Below, piece after piece: positions 26,679 to 35,628 of a stretch of 64,000 nt of DNA. The notes under the pieces were generated by a model. The model saw only the letters and a program-made list of their open reading frames with translations. It was not told the origin of the DNA and made no database searches. Position 1 is the first letter of the stretch; each line of letters opens with the position of its first letter. The position numbers and the translations under genes are program-made. The DNA comes from UBA1738 sp045655325 (lineage in GTDB: Bacteria; Bacillota; Clostridia; UBA1381): contig JAZOOY010000006.1 of the NCBI GenBank assembly GCA_045655325.1, positions 32,584 through 96,583 of the forward strand, written 5' to 3'.

Positions 26679-28127
26679 ATGAAAAAGTTTTTAAAAGTAA
26701 TTAGTATGCTTCTTGTTTTCGCAACACTAGCAACAGTTATGGTAGGTTGTGGCAAGAAAGTAGACGAAGATGGCGTACCAACACTTGTTTGGTACATGCG
26801 TAAGCCTACAGGTGATATGTCTCACCAGGCACAGGTTGAAGAAGCTGCCAATGCAATCATTGAGCCAGCTATCGGTGCAAAGGTTCACTTTGAATTTGTT
26901 GATGCCGGCGCTTGGGATCAGAAGAAGAGCGTTCTTATCAACTCAGGTGAAGAATTTGACCTAATTCTTGAAATGGGCGAAACATTTGTTACAAACGCAG
27001 AAAAGGGTGCTTTCCTTGACCTTCGTGAATATATGAATGACGAATATATTCCTGAAATCATGTCAAGAGTTGGCGAATTTGCTTGGGACGCTGTAACATT
27101 CAGAGATGGTGGCGTTTATGCTATTCCTTCTGAAACATTCTATGTTCCATACGCAGGTTTCTGCTTCAAGGCTGACATTGCTGACAAGTATAACTTTGAC
27201 GTAAAGAGCGCTGACAGCTATGACGATCTAGAAAAGCTATTTAAGGCTGTTAAAGAAAATGAATCAGGTATGTATGGTACTCTAAGACTTACAGAGCTTC
27301 CATCAGTAGATTACATACCATCAACAATCGAACCGGTACTATTTGACGTTGCAAACGATAAGTTTATCGCTATCGTTGACTCACCGGACAAGATTGAATA
27401 CTGGAAAGCTGCAAGCAAGTTCTACAAAGCCGGATACATTCCTGCAGACGCTGCTTCAAAGACAGAAACAGCTTCAGAAATTAAGAGTGGTAGATACGCT
27501 TCAATGCACGCTCAGCTAAGTGAAGAAAAATCTTCTAACTACTGGGGATTCAAGTGCTACGAAGGCCCAATCAAGTTCGGTAGAATTAACAGAACAAACG
27601 TTACAAACTGTGTAACAGCTATCAGCCGTACATCAAAGAATCCTGAAAAGGCTCTTGCACTTCTTGACCTAATCTGGAAGGATAGAGAACTTTCAAACCT
27701 TCTTGCTTTCGGTATCGAAGGTCTTGACTATGAAGTAACAGCTAACCCTGGCACAGATGACAGATTCATTCAGGCTAACACAGGTAATGATGTTAAGTGG
27801 GCAATCTGGCACAACTGGTTAGGCCCTCTATGGGATCAGTATGACTCATCATGGAACAGAGTTGAATCTCTAATGTTCCGTAAGGAAAAGAACGAAACAG
27901 CTGAAATTTCTCCTGTTATCGGTTTCTTACCAGACCTTTCAAAGTTTAAGACAGAAACTGCTATGTGTGCTTCAATCGTAACAGAGACAAAGACAATCCT
28001 TGAAACAGGTTCAATGCCAGATTATGATAAGTACTACGCTGAAATGAAGGCAAGATTTGAAGAAGCTGGTCTATATGACATCGTTGATGAATTCAATAAA
28101 CAGTACGAGGAATGGAAAAATAAATAA
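26679..28127 (+). CDS. ABC transporter sugar-binding lipoprotein (LplA/YtcQ type)
   Basis: 482 residues. Lipobox VMVGC with Cys24, then a large extracellular solute-binding domain of the CUT1/oligosaccharide class. The C-terminal part (AEISPVIGFLPDLSKFKTE to the end) matches the DUF3502-type tail of LplA/YtcQ proteins, whose known members take up plant-polysaccharide oligosaccharides such as rhamnogalacturonan fragments. Substrate here unknown. Its stop shares one base with the first permease gene, so the three genes are translated together. Confidence 0.9.
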   Translation: MKKFLKVISMLLVFATLATVMVGCGKKVDEDGVPTLVWYMRKPTGDMSHQAQVEEAANAIIEPAIGAKVHFEFVDAGAWDQKKSVLINSGEEFDLILEMGETFVTNAEKGAFLDLREYMNDEYIPEIMSRVGEFAWDAVTFRDGGVYAIPSETFYVPYAGFCFKADIADKYNFDVKSADSYDDLEKLFKAVKENESGMYGTLRLTELPSVDYIPSTIEPVLFDVANDKFIAIVDSPDKIEYWKAASKFYKAGYIPADAASKTETASEIKSGRYASMHAQLSEEKSSNYWGFKCYEGPIKFGRINRTNVTNCVTAISRTSKNPEKALALLDLIWKDRELSNLLAFGIEGLDYEVTANPGTDDRFIQANTGNDVKWAIWHNWLGPLWDQYDSSWNRVESLMFRKEKNETAEISPVIGFLPDLSKFKTETAMCASIVTETKTILETGSMPDYDKYYAEMKARFEEAGLYDIVDEFNKQYEEWKNK

Positions 28128-29056
28128 TGAAACAGGTAAACAAGAAAAATAAATTTGCAAGCGACTTTAAGAGAAGCTTACCATTTTTACTTTTGGCGTT
28201 GCCGGGTGCTGTGGTTTTGTTCTTGTTCAGATTGATGCCGCTATTCGGTTTGGTATTACCTTTTAAGAACTATAACCCAACTTTAGGTTTCTGGAAGTCA
28301 GATTGGGCAGGATTCCAAAACTTTGAATTCTTGTTCAGAAGTAATGACGTACTTAATGCTACAAGAAACACACTATTTTACAACGCTGTCGGCATTGTTG
28401 CCGGCATCGTTGTGGGTGTTGGTATAGCACTACTATTATTTGAACTTGCAAACAAGTATGTAAAAATTTATCAAACAATTCTATATTTGCCATACTTTAT
28501 TTCTTTCGTCGTAGTTGCGTTTATCATGAAGGGTCTTTTGGATATGGATTATGGTATATTCAATAAGATTATTGTGTACTTCGGCGGAGAAAAGGTGATG
28601 TGGTATAATAATCCGGAGTATTGGTTCTGGATTATCCCAATATTAAGCGTATGGAAGAGCCTTGGTAACAACGTTCTTATGTATTATGCAGCACTTATTG
28701 GTATTAGTCCTGAACTATACGAGTCTGCAAGAATTGACGGTGCAGGAAAGCTTAAGCAAGTATGGTACATCTCAATCCCAATGATTAAGAACATTATCGT
28801 AGTATTGTTCATTCTAAATATTGGTAAGATCATGTATGCAGACTTTGGTTTGTTCTACAACGTGCCACTTAATATCGGTCTGCTATACCCGGCAACAGAC
28901 GTACTGGATACTTATGTATACCGTGCATTGATGACTATTGGTGATATTGGTATGTCTTCTGCAGCGGCCTTCTATCAGGCAGTTGTTGGCTTTATTCTTG
29001 TTATTGTCAGCAACAGTGTTGCTAAGAAGATTGACCCTGAAAGCGGAATGTTCTAA
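28127..29056 (+). CDS. ABC sugar permease, LplB/YteP type
   Basis: 309 residues, six membrane helices, with the ATPase-docking EAA loop YESARIDGAGKLKQVWYISI. The family pairs with an LplC-like second permease, encoded next after 19 bases. It starts on the last base of the binding-protein stop codon. Confidence 0.93.
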   Translation: MKQVNKKNKFASDFKRSLPFLLLALPGAVVLFLFRLMPLFGLVLPFKNYNPTLGFWKSDWAGFQNFEFLFRSNDVLNATRNTLFYNAVGIVAGIVVGVGIALLLFELANKYVKIYQTILYLPYFISFVVVAFIMKGLLDMDYGIFNKIIVYFGGEKVMWYNNPEYWFWIIPILSVWKSLGNNVLMYYAALIGISPELYESARIDGAGKLKQVWYISIPMIKNIIVVLFILNIGKIMYADFGLFYNVPLNIGLLYPATDVLDTYVYRALMTIGDIGMSSAAAFYQAVVGFILVIVSNSVAKKIDPESGMF

Positions 29057-29075
29057 TAAGAGAGGTAAATGATAG

Positions 29076-29993
29076 ATGAATAAAATGAAAGAATCAGCAA
29101 AGACTGTTTCATCAACTGGCGAAAAAGTCTTTTACGTATTTACCCATATCTTTTTAGTACTAATCTGCTCAACAGTATTACTGTCATTCTTGTTGCTACT
29201 TGGATCATCATTCCAGTCACAGCAGGAAATATATCAGATTGGTTATCAGATCATTCCGAAAAGCATTTCTATTGAGGCATACGAAACATTATTCTCAAAC
29301 CCTAAGAGCGTTATCGATGCTTACGGCGTTACAATACTAACAACTGTTATTGGTACAATCCTAGGTGTTTTATTTACAGGTGGATATGCTTATGCAATTT
29401 CAAGACACGAATTTGCATACAGAAAAGCATTCTCACTAGTTAATTTGTTCTCAATGCTATTTAACGGTGGTTTGGTTGCTACATACATCGTATACACAAG
29501 ATGGTATGGTCTAAAAGATAATATATGGGTGCTTATATGGCCAATGCTATATAATCCTTGGAATATCACATTGATGAAGAGCTTCTTTACAGCACTTCCA
29601 AACTCAATTATTGAAGCTGCAAGAATTGACGGTGCAGGAGAATTACATATATTCTTCAAGTTCGTTGTACCGATGTCAAAACCGGTATTCGCAACTATTG
29701 CTCTATTCTTAGCACTTGTTTACTGGAACGACTTCCAGCACGTAATGCTATACATCTCAGACGAGTCACTTTACAAACTTCAGTACTTACTACAGAAGAT
29801 TTTGACAGATGCTCAGTTCATGAATAGTACAGCAGCACAGATGATGGGTGTCAACCTGGATGTTATCGAGGTTCCTACAGAAAACTTGAGAATGGCTATG
29901 TGTGTTGTTGCTGCAGGTCCTATGATGTGTATATTCCCATTCTTCCAGAAGTACTTCACAAAGGGTATTTCTCTAGGTGGAGTAAAGGAATAA
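29076..29993 (+). CDS. ABC sugar permease, LplC/YtcP type
   Basis: 305 residues, six membrane helices, EAA loop IIEAARIDGAGELHIFFKFVVPM. It completes the membrane pore with the previous permease. No ATPase gene lies in the operon, as is usual for this class, which borrows a shared MsmX-like ATPase encoded elsewhere. No glycoside hydrolase follows, unlike most LplABC loci. Confidence 0.93.
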   Translation: MNKMKESAKTVSSTGEKVFYVFTHIFLVLICSTVLLSFLLLLGSSFQSQQEIYQIGYQIIPKSISIEAYETLFSNPKSVIDAYGVTILTTVIGTILGVLFTGGYAYAISRHEFAYRKAFSLVNLFSMLFNGGLVATYIVYTRWYGLKDNIWVLIWPMLYNPWNITLMKSFFTALPNSIIEAARIDGAGELHIFFKFVVPMSKPVFATIALFLALVYWNDFQHVMLYISDESLYKLQYLLQKILTDAQFMNSTAAQMMGVNLDVIEVPTENLRMAMCVVAAGPMMCIFPFFQKYFTKGISLGGVKE

Positions 29994-30024
29994 TTTGCGG
30001 ATTACATAGTGATAAACTAAAATC

Positions 30025-30061
30025 AAGAAGTCTAATCTTTCAAAGATTAGACTTCTTTTTT
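30025..30061. terminator. Bidirectional terminator between importer operon and yitT
   Basis: Near-perfect 15-bp stem AAGAAGTCTAATCTT / AAGATTAGACTTCTT with a TCA loop and T-run. The yitT stop codon (minus strand) begins at its edge, so it probably serves both convergent units. Confidence 0.9.
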
Positions 30062-30893
30062 ACTTATAAACATAAAACCCTAACCCGAAAATTTTTTCCG
30101 AGTTTGTAAAAATAATAAATGCATTTTCATCCGTTTCAACTATCATACGATGAAATTCGGGAATCTGCTTATTTTTTAAGGCACAAATTAAAAGGTTCTT
30201 TCTTGCTCCCGAATAAGCACCACGGGCGTTTAGCATTGTAACTCCACGGCGACTGTTTTTAATAATAAGATTTGAAATTTGCTGACCTTTATCTGTTATA
30301 ACAAATGCAAGCTTTGATGAGTTCAAGTGGTCAATAATAAAATCAATACAGAATGCGGAAATAAAAAGCCCAAAAAGCCCGTATAAGGCGAGATCAATAT
30401 TTTTCGAGATAAGTAGTGACACAAGAATAATAAAGCCATCTACAATCATTAAAAGCGTTCCTATGGGAAAATACTGATATTTTGATTGAACAAGTCTGCC
30501 GATAATATCTGTTCCGCCTGTGTTTGCATTTTTTATAAAGGTAAGCGATGCTCCTATTCCAAAAAGCAGGCTTCCAAAAAGGGTAGCAAGAAAAATGTTG
30601 TTGGTTATGGGAGGAAACCCTGAAAACACCTGAACAAGAGACGATATCACGACAACGGAAAGGATAGACTTAACAACAAAATCCCGTCCTAAACGCTTGT
30701 AAGAAAATAACAACAGAAAAAGATTAACAAAAGAGTAGGTTATTCCGGGTGGTACACCAATTGGATATAAGATAGTTGCAATGCCGGAAACTCCACCGGT
30801 AACAATTCCGTTGGGAATGTAAAAAAATCCTATTGCAATGGCAGTAATGGTCATTCCGGTGAAAATAATAGCGTAAGATTTAAGGTGCTTCAT
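30060..30893 (-). CDS. YitT family membrane protein
   Basis: 277 residues: about five to six membrane helices with the family start GFFYIPNGIVTGGVSGIATI and FIKNANTGGTDIIGRL, then a soluble DUF2179 domain (about 195-277) with RRGVTMLNARGAYSG. Function of the family is unclear; the soluble domain may bind a small ligand. The gene is preceded by the SCP2-like gene on the same strand, with a hairpin between. Confidence 0.9.
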   Translation of the reverse strand: MKHLKSYAIIFTGMTITAIAIGFFYIPNGIVTGGVSGIATILYPIGVPPGITYSFVNLFLLLFSYKRLGRDFVVKSILSVVVISSLVQVFSGFPPITNNIFLATLFGSLLFGIGASLTFIKNANTGGTDIIGRLVQSKYQYFPIGTLLMIVDGFIILVSLLISKNIDLALYGLFGLFISAFCIDFIIDHLNSSKLAFVITDKGQQISNLIIKNSRRGVTMLNARGAYSGARKNLLICALKNKQIPEFHRMIVETDENAFIIFTNSEKIFGLGFYVYK

Positions 30894-30904
30894 GGTTATC
30901 TCCT

Positions 30905-30937
30905 TATAAAAAAGGACACGTCATAAACGTGCCCTTT
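30905..30937 (-). terminator. Terminator after the SCP2-like gene
   Basis: On the minus strand AAAGGGCACGT / ACGTGTCCTTT (one mismatch) followed by T6; the ribosome site of yitT follows at once. Confidence 0.85.
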
Positions 30938-30942
30938 ATCGC

Positions 30943-31452
30943 TCACTTTTTAGGTTTAATTTCCTTTTCCACAACTTCTTTTATAGGTTCTGAATCTTTT
31001 GGTTTTACATCTTTGTTTTTTGTATTCTCTGTCACTTTTTTTACCTCCGTTTTCTTGCTGGTAGATTTTTTAGCAGTAGCACTTGATTTGGTAGCCTTTT
31101 TTGTGGCGGTAGCCTTTCTTACAGTTGGCTTTGTAATTCTTCCAAGAAAGCTCTCTAGCGCTTCAAAATTACCGTTAACAACCACGTCACCGTTTTGGGT
31201 AGCCTTTGCTAAATCAAGTTTCTTTTCAAAAAGCATTTTAAGAATTTCGGCTTGTCCAATGATTTCAACATCGTTGTCGTAGTAATCATAAGGCTCTGCT
31301 AAAATTCTGTCGCCAAAATCCTCGATGTAGAAAATTCCGCTTGCATCTTCGTCGGTTAAGCATACCTGAATTGCAAGATGCCCGTCGCTTTTCTTAATCT
31401 TTGCCTTTTCTAAAATTTCCTTAAGTTCTGAAAATGCTTCAAAATAGTTCAT
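30943..31452 (-). CDS. SCP2-like protein with lysine/alanine-rich histone-H1-like tail
   Basis: 169 residues in two parts. Residues 1-110 look like a sterol-carrier-2 (SCP2) type lipid-binding fold: GHLAIQVCLTDED, GIFYIEDFGDRI, ending with GDVVVNGNFEALESFLGRI. Residues 112-169 are low-complexity and very basic (KATATKKATKSSATAKKSTSKK), resembling histone-H1-like bacterial tails that bind nucleic acid or acidic polymers. What such a combination does is unknown. Good ribosome site AAAGGTG before the ATG. Confidence 0.75.
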   Translation of the reverse strand: MNYFEAFSELKEILEKAKIKKSDGHLAIQVCLTDEDASGIFYIEDFGDRILAEPYDYYDNDVEIIGQAEILKMLFEKKLDLAKATQNGDVVVNGNFEALESFLGRITKPTVRKATATKKATKSSATAKKSTSKKTEVKKVTENTKNKDVKPKDSEPIKEVVEKEIKPKK

Positions 31453-31568
31453 AAAATCACCTTTCTATCATACGTTTCTACACCTATAATTATATTCACG
31501 AAAAACAAAAATATGCATAAATTTACGAAAAAAACAAATGCTAATTTCAAATTTAAAAAGAAAGGGAA

Positions 31569-32249
31569 GTGGAGAACTTGCACGAAGAACAAAATGAGCA
31601 ACAAAGGGATGTTGCGGATATGATAACCACAAAAAATTCCCGTGGTTGCATACGTTGTTTGAATATTATAGGAACTATTGAAGGCCACGCATTATTGCCG
31701 TCAGGAACAAAGACAACAAAATATGAACACGTTATGCCACAGCTTGTGGAAGTTGAAGAGGACGAAGAAATTGACGGACTTTTAGTGCTTTTAAATACAG
31801 TGGGCGGTGATGTTGAGGCGGGTCTTGCCATTGCGGAAATGATTTCGGGAATTTCAAAACCGAAGGTATCATTGGTTTTAGGTGGTGGCCATTCTATAGG
31901 TGTCCCGTTGGCGGTTTCTGCGGACGTATCTTTCATTGCACATTCTGCCACAATGACAGTACACCCGATGCGTACCAACGGAGTTGTAATAGGAGTATCA
32001 CAAAGCTTTGAGTATATGAAGCGAATGCAGGACAGGATAACGGAGTTTATTGTTACTCATTCCAACATTGAGTATGAAGCATTTAAAAAGCTGATGTTGA
32101 CAACTGACGAAATTGCCAACGATGTGGGAAGTGTGCTTTTTGGAGAAAAGGCAGTAGAATGCGGAGTGATTGACAGGGTAGGGACACTGTCTGATGCGAT
32201 GGATACTCTTTACGGACTTATAGACAAAAGAAAAAAGCGAAACAATTAA
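31569..32249 (+). CDS. tepA: ClpP-like protease TepA
   Basis: 226 residues with the ClpP/crotonase protease fold: LNTVGGDVEAGLAIAEM, catalytic Ser109 in GGGHSIGVPLA and His132 in MTVHPMR. Members (Bacillus YmfB/TepA) are cytoplasmic proteases linked to protein secretion and spore-lineage processes. The start is not certain: GTG at 31569 is close to the AAAGGGA site and a TTG at 31578 is the alternative; the first 20 residues carry little conservation. The stop codon lies inside a terminator hairpin. Confidence 0.88.
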   Translation: MENLHEEQNEQQRDVADMITTKNSRGCIRCLNIIGTIEGHALLPSGTKTTKYEHVMPQLVEVEEDEEIDGLLVLLNTVGGDVEAGLAIAEMISGISKPKVSLVLGGGHSIGVPLAVSADVSFIAHSATMTVHPMRTNGVVIGVSQSFEYMKRMQDRITEFIVTHSNIEYEAFKKLMLTTDEIANDVGSVLFGEKAVECGVIDRVGTLSDAMDTLYGLIDKRKKRNN

Positions 32250-32262
32250 GTTTCGCTTTTTT
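32231..32262. terminator. Bidirectional terminator between tepA and gdhA
   Basis: 13-bp perfect stem AAAAAAGCGAAAC / GTTTCGCTTTTTT with a six-base loop. It includes the tepA stop codon and faces the end of gdhA. Confidence 0.9.
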
Positions 32263-32276
32263 AGTATAGTTTAAAA

Positions 32277-33623
32277 TCAAACGCAGCCCTGAGCCTTCAT
32301 AGCTTCAGCAACCTTTAGGAAGCCTGCGATGTTAGCACCAGCCACAAGGTCATCACCAAGACCGTATTCGTTTGCAGCCTTAACTGATGAATCGAAGATG
32401 TTCTTCATAATTGTCTTAAGCTTAGCATCAACTTCTTCAGCTGACCATGAGTATCTCATTGAGTTCTGGCTCATCTCTAAACCTGAAACAGCAACACCAC
32501 CAGCGTTAACAGCCTTTGATGGAGCAACGATTACGCCGTTTGCCTTAAGGTAAGCAACAGCTTCGTTTGTTGTAGGCATGTTAGAAACTTCAACGTAGTA
32601 CTTGATGCCGTTTGCAACGATCTGTTCAGCTTCAGGAACGTCGATTTCATTCTGAGTAGCACATGGCATAATGATGTCAACCTTTGTGCCCCATGGCTTC
32701 TGACCAGGGAAGAATGGAACGCCGAACTTATCAGCATAATCCTGAACGCGGTTTCTGCAAGAAGCACGCATTTCAAGCATGAAGTTGATCTTTTCTTCTG
32801 TAGCGATACCGTCTTCATCGTAAATGTATCCGTCAGGACCTGAAATTGTTACAACCTTACCGCCAAGTTCGTTAACCTTCTTAACAGTACCCCAAGCAAC
32901 GTTACCGAAGCCTGAAACTGCGAAAGTCTTACCCTTAATATCATCACCGAAGTGCTTAAGCATTTCAACTGTGTAGTAAACAGCGCCGTAACCTGTAGCT
33001 TCAGGACGGATAAGTGAACCGCCGTATGTAATACCCTTACCTGTTAAAACGCCTGTAAATTCGTTCTTAAGTCTCTTGTACTGACCGAACATGTAACCAA
33101 CTTCTCTTGCACCAACACCGATGTCGCCTGCAGGAACGTCAAGGTCAGGACCGATATGTCTGTAAAGCTCTGACATAAAGCTCTGGCAGAATCTCATAAC
33201 TTCGCCGTCAGATTTGCCCTGAGGGTTGAAGTCAGATCCACCCTTACCACCACCCATAGGAAGTGATGTCAAGCTGTTTTTGAATGTCTGTTCAAAGCCT
33301 AGGAATTTAATAATACCTGAATATACGTTTGGAGCAAATCTCAAACCGCCCTTGTAAGGACCGATTGCTGAGTTAAACTGTACTCTGAAACCACGGTTAA
33401 CCTGTACCTTACCGTTGTCATCTACCCAAGGAACACGGAAAGTAATCTGTCTTTCTGGTTCAACCATTCTGTCAATTACGCCTGCTTCAACAAGGTCAGG
33501 ACGCTGATCAACAACTGGTTCAATTGTTTCTAGAACTTCTGTAACGGTCTGAATGAATTCAGGCTCGCCTGCATTTCTTTTCTTAACGTTTTCCAAAACG
33601 TCTAATAAATACTGATTTTTCAT
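32277..33623 (-). CDS. gdhA: Glutamate dehydrogenase, hexameric class I
   Basis: 448 residues, normal for the NADP-type bacterial enzyme that makes glutamate from 2-oxoglutarate and ammonia. Motifs: FRVQFNSAIGPYKGGLRF, PMGGGKGGSDFNPQGKSD (substrate lysines), DVPAGDIGVGAREVGYMFGQ and the Rossmann AVSGFGNVAWG. The ATG at 33623 has GGGAGG six bases upstream; the frame extends to 33680 but without signals. Coenzyme preference is inferred from family likeness only. Single-gene unit under a consensus promoter. Confidence 0.95.
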   Translation of the reverse strand: MKNQYLLDVLENVKKRNAGEPEFIQTVTEVLETIEPVVDQRPDLVEAGVIDRMVEPERQITFRVPWVDDNGKVQVNRGFRVQFNSAIGPYKGGLRFAPNVYSGIIKFLGFEQTFKNSLTSLPMGGGKGGSDFNPQGKSDGEVMRFCQSFMSELYRHIGPDLDVPAGDIGVGAREVGYMFGQYKRLKNEFTGVLTGKGITYGGSLIRPEATGYGAVYYTVEMLKHFGDDIKGKTFAVSGFGNVAWGTVKKVNELGGKVVTISGPDGYIYDEDGIATEEKINFMLEMRASCRNRVQDYADKFGVPFFPGQKPWGTKVDIIMPCATQNEIDVPEAEQIVANGIKYYVEVSNMPTTNEAVAYLKANGVIVAPSKAVNAGGVAVSGLEMSQNSMRYSWSAEEVDAKLKTIMKNIFDSSVKAANEYGLGDDLVAGANIAGFLKVAEAMKAQGCV

Positions 33624-33697
33624 ATTAAAACCTCCCATTTCTTCAAAACCGACATATCGAAAAAACATATGGTATGCCACTTTTGTTAAACAGTATA

Positions 33698-33726
33698 ATT
33701 ATACAAAAATACGCAAAAATTGTCAA
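33698..33726 (-). promoter_or_regulatory. Consensus promoter of gdhA
   Basis: Minus strand TTGACA (33721-33726) and TATAAT (33698-33703), 17-base spacer. A short symmetric TATAATTATA surrounds the -10. Confidence 0.9.
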
Positions 33727-33826
33727 TACTATCGGGTTATAAAAAATTGGTCGGAATGGAAATATTGTGAAATTTGCAATAGAGTAGGGGCTTTAAGATA
33801 AAAAAAGATAAGCTATTTGACAAATC

Positions 33827-33858
33827 AAAAAAGACTGAACGGTTTGTCCAGTCCTTTT
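33827..33858 (-). terminator. Terminator of spoVT
   Basis: Stem AAAGGACTG / CAGTCTTTT around an 11-base loop, ending in T on the minus strand just after the spoVT stop. Confidence 0.8.
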
Positions 33859-33861
33859 GAT

Positions 33862-34401
33862 TTAGCCTTCCATATGCTTTCCAAGGAAATTTGCTGCAGC
33901 TTCAGCAAGCTTAACTTCTGTTTCTGTAGCATCACGGCTTTCCTTTAAAACGAAAATTACCGAGCCGATTGTGTCGCCTTCTGATACTATCGGCACAACA
34001 ACACCTGCATTGTATTGGTCAATGCCTTCAGCTACAGCAAGACCAGCATCAAATCCCTGCGACTTAAAAGATTCCTTTTCAACCATAAGGTTTTCGATGT
34101 CGTGGCTGACTCTTCGCTCTAAAAGTTCCTTTTTTGAAAGACCTGATACGGCGATAATATTGTCACGGTCAGTAATGACAGTAGGAATTCCTGCGGTTTT
34201 GTTTAGGCTTTCTGCATAAGTTACGGCAAAGTCACCAAGCTCGCCGATTGGCGAGTATTTTTTAAAGATAACCTCGCCATCTTTTTCTGTAAAAATTTCA
34301 AGTGGATCTCCTTCACGAATCCTCATAGTTCTGCGGATTTCTTTTGGTATAACAACACGACCTAAGTCGTCAATTCTTCTTACAATTCCTGTCGCTTTCA
34401 T
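33862..34401 (-). CDS. spoVT: Stage V sporulation regulator SpoVT
   Basis: 179 residues. N-terminal AbrB-type swapped-hairpin DNA-binding domain (GIVRRIDDLGRVVIPKEIRR) and a C-terminal GAF-like domain. SpoVT tunes forespore sigma-G genes, so the organism belongs to an endospore-forming lineage. The ATG at 34401 has AAGGAGC at good spacing; an upstream in-frame start would add a long unrelated leader. Confidence 0.94.
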   Translation of the reverse strand: MKATGIVRRIDDLGRVVIPKEIRRTMRIREGDPLEIFTEKDGEVIFKKYSPIGELGDFAVTYAESLNKTAGIPTVITDRDNIIAVSGLSKKELLERRVSHDIENLMVEKESFKSQGFDAGLAVAEGIDQYNAGVVVPIVSEGDTIGSVIFVLKESRDATETEVKLAEAAANFLGKHMEG

Positions 34402-34494
34402 ATATAAATTGCTCCTTTTGTTTAAATTTACAATTCTATTGTGTGCGAAGCGTGGAATTTTTATGTAAATAAAAAAATGGAATAAATAGTAAAA

Positions 34495-34522
34495 AAAAGT
34501 CACCGATTTTTCGGTGACTTTT
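34495..34522 (-). terminator. Terminator of the hpt operon
   Basis: Perfect 12-bp stem AAAAGTCACCGA / TCGGTGACTTTT with a T4/A4 loop, T-run on the minus strand, just after the hpt stop. Confidence 0.9.
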
Positions 34523-34526
34523 AAAA

Positions 34527-35066
34527 TTATTTTTCATAAACGCTGCGTTTTAAAACTCCTATATAAGGAAGATTTCTGTATTGCTCATCATAGTCAAGAC
34601 CATAACCTACGGCAAATTCGTCAGGAATTTCAATTCCTGAATAATCCACTTTTACATCAACAACACGACGAGATGGTTTGTCAAGCATAGTACAAATACG
34701 AACTGTTTTTGCCTTTCGTTCTTCAAAAAGTGTTTTTAATTTGTTAAGGGTATTTCCGCTGTCGATAATATCCTCAACAATAAGAACATTCTTTCCGGAA
34801 ACATCTTCGTCAATATCACGTTTTACGTTTATAAAACCGTCGGAAGCAGTTGATTTCCCATAGCTTGAAACCTGCATAAAATCAAGTTCCACAGGCATAT
34901 CAAGTGTTCTGATTAAATCCATAGCAAAAGGTGTTGATCCTTTTAAAATAACGATTACAAGAAGTGGTTCGCCCTTTAAATCGCGGTTAATTTCGCTGCC
35001 AATTTTGGCAACAGTTTCACGAATTTTTTCTTCACTAACTAATATACTTTCTACGTCTTTATGCAT
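34527..35066 (-). CDS. hpt: Hypoxanthine phosphoribosyltransferase
   Basis: 179 residues. Salvages hypoxanthine and guanine with PRPP to IMP and GMP. The PRPP-binding motif VLIVEDIIDSGNTL is intact; the active-site lid SSYGKST and the purine-contacting end (DEFAVGYGLDYDEQYRNLPY) are present. It starts three bases after the ECF S-component gene, so both are co-transcribed. Confidence 0.95.
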   Translation of the reverse strand: MHKDVESILVSEEKIRETVAKIGSEINRDLKGEPLLVIVILKGSTPFAMDLIRTLDMPVELDFMQVSSYGKSTASDGFINVKRDIDEDVSGKNVLIVEDIIDSGNTLNKLKTLFEERKAKTVRICTMLDKPSRRVVDVKVDYSGIEIPDEFAVGYGLDYDEQYRNLPYIGVLKRSVYEK

Positions 35067-35069
35067 AAC

Positions 35070-35612
35070 TTATCTCCCGATTTTAACACTAAATGAAGGT
35101 TTTGGAATAACCTTTGCACGTCCTAAAGCAATTGCAATAGGAGTTGTAATAGCGCAGTCTAAAAGGTGGTGAACAAATGTGCCGGAAAGTGCAATTACCG
35201 CAGCAGATGTGGCTAACTGGCCAGGAACAATAAGCGGTGTTAATGCGAAAACAACAATTCCTTCTGCTAAAGCATGAAGAACACCGGTTATCAAAATAAT
35301 AAGGTAAATGTTAAGTTTGCCATTCTTTATCATTTTGCATCCTGCTAGAGCAAATATAAGGTGAGTTGCAGCACGGGCAACAACGATAATTGAGTTTGGA
35401 GCAGGGATTGTCATAAAGAATCCGATGCAGCTTCCGATTACTGTCATAACCGCAACCCAAGGGCTAACAAGCATTGCAAGCATTGTTGGTGTATGTGACC
35501 CAATGGTTAGTGTAAAGAACGGTAATACAAGTTTAACCGGTGAGTATGTAATTAAAATTGAAAGAGCGGTTAAAATTGCCGCAAGTACCATTTCGCGTGT
35601 CTTCTTGTTCAT
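35070..35612 (-). CDS. ECF transporter substrate-binding (S) component, substrate unknown
   Basis: 180 residues, about six membrane helices. The start (TREMVLAAILTALSILIT) with the region TLTIGSHTPTMLAMLVSPW is typical of small ECF S components that capture vitamins or related compounds and work with shared ECF A/A'/T subunits. It resembles niacin-type S components, but its location between an amidotransferase-like gene and hpt could also suggest a base or nucleoside. Good AAGGAGG before ATG. Confidence 0.78.
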   Translation of the reverse strand: MNKKTREMVLAAILTALSILITYSPVKLVLPFFTLTIGSHTPTMLAMLVSPWVAVMTVIGSCIGFFMTIPAPNSIIVVARAATHLIFALAGCKMIKNGKLNIYLIILITGVLHALAEGIVVFALTPLIVPGQLATSAAVIALSGTFVHHLLDCAITTPIAIALGRAKVIPKPSFSVKIGR

Positions 35613-35628
35613 CTTGTGTAAGTCCTCC

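Noticed and set aside
18032..29993. Considered as a horizontally gained island or mobile element
   Set aside because: No transposase, integrase, tRNA boundary or flanking repeats; codon style looks like that of neighbouring genes by eye.
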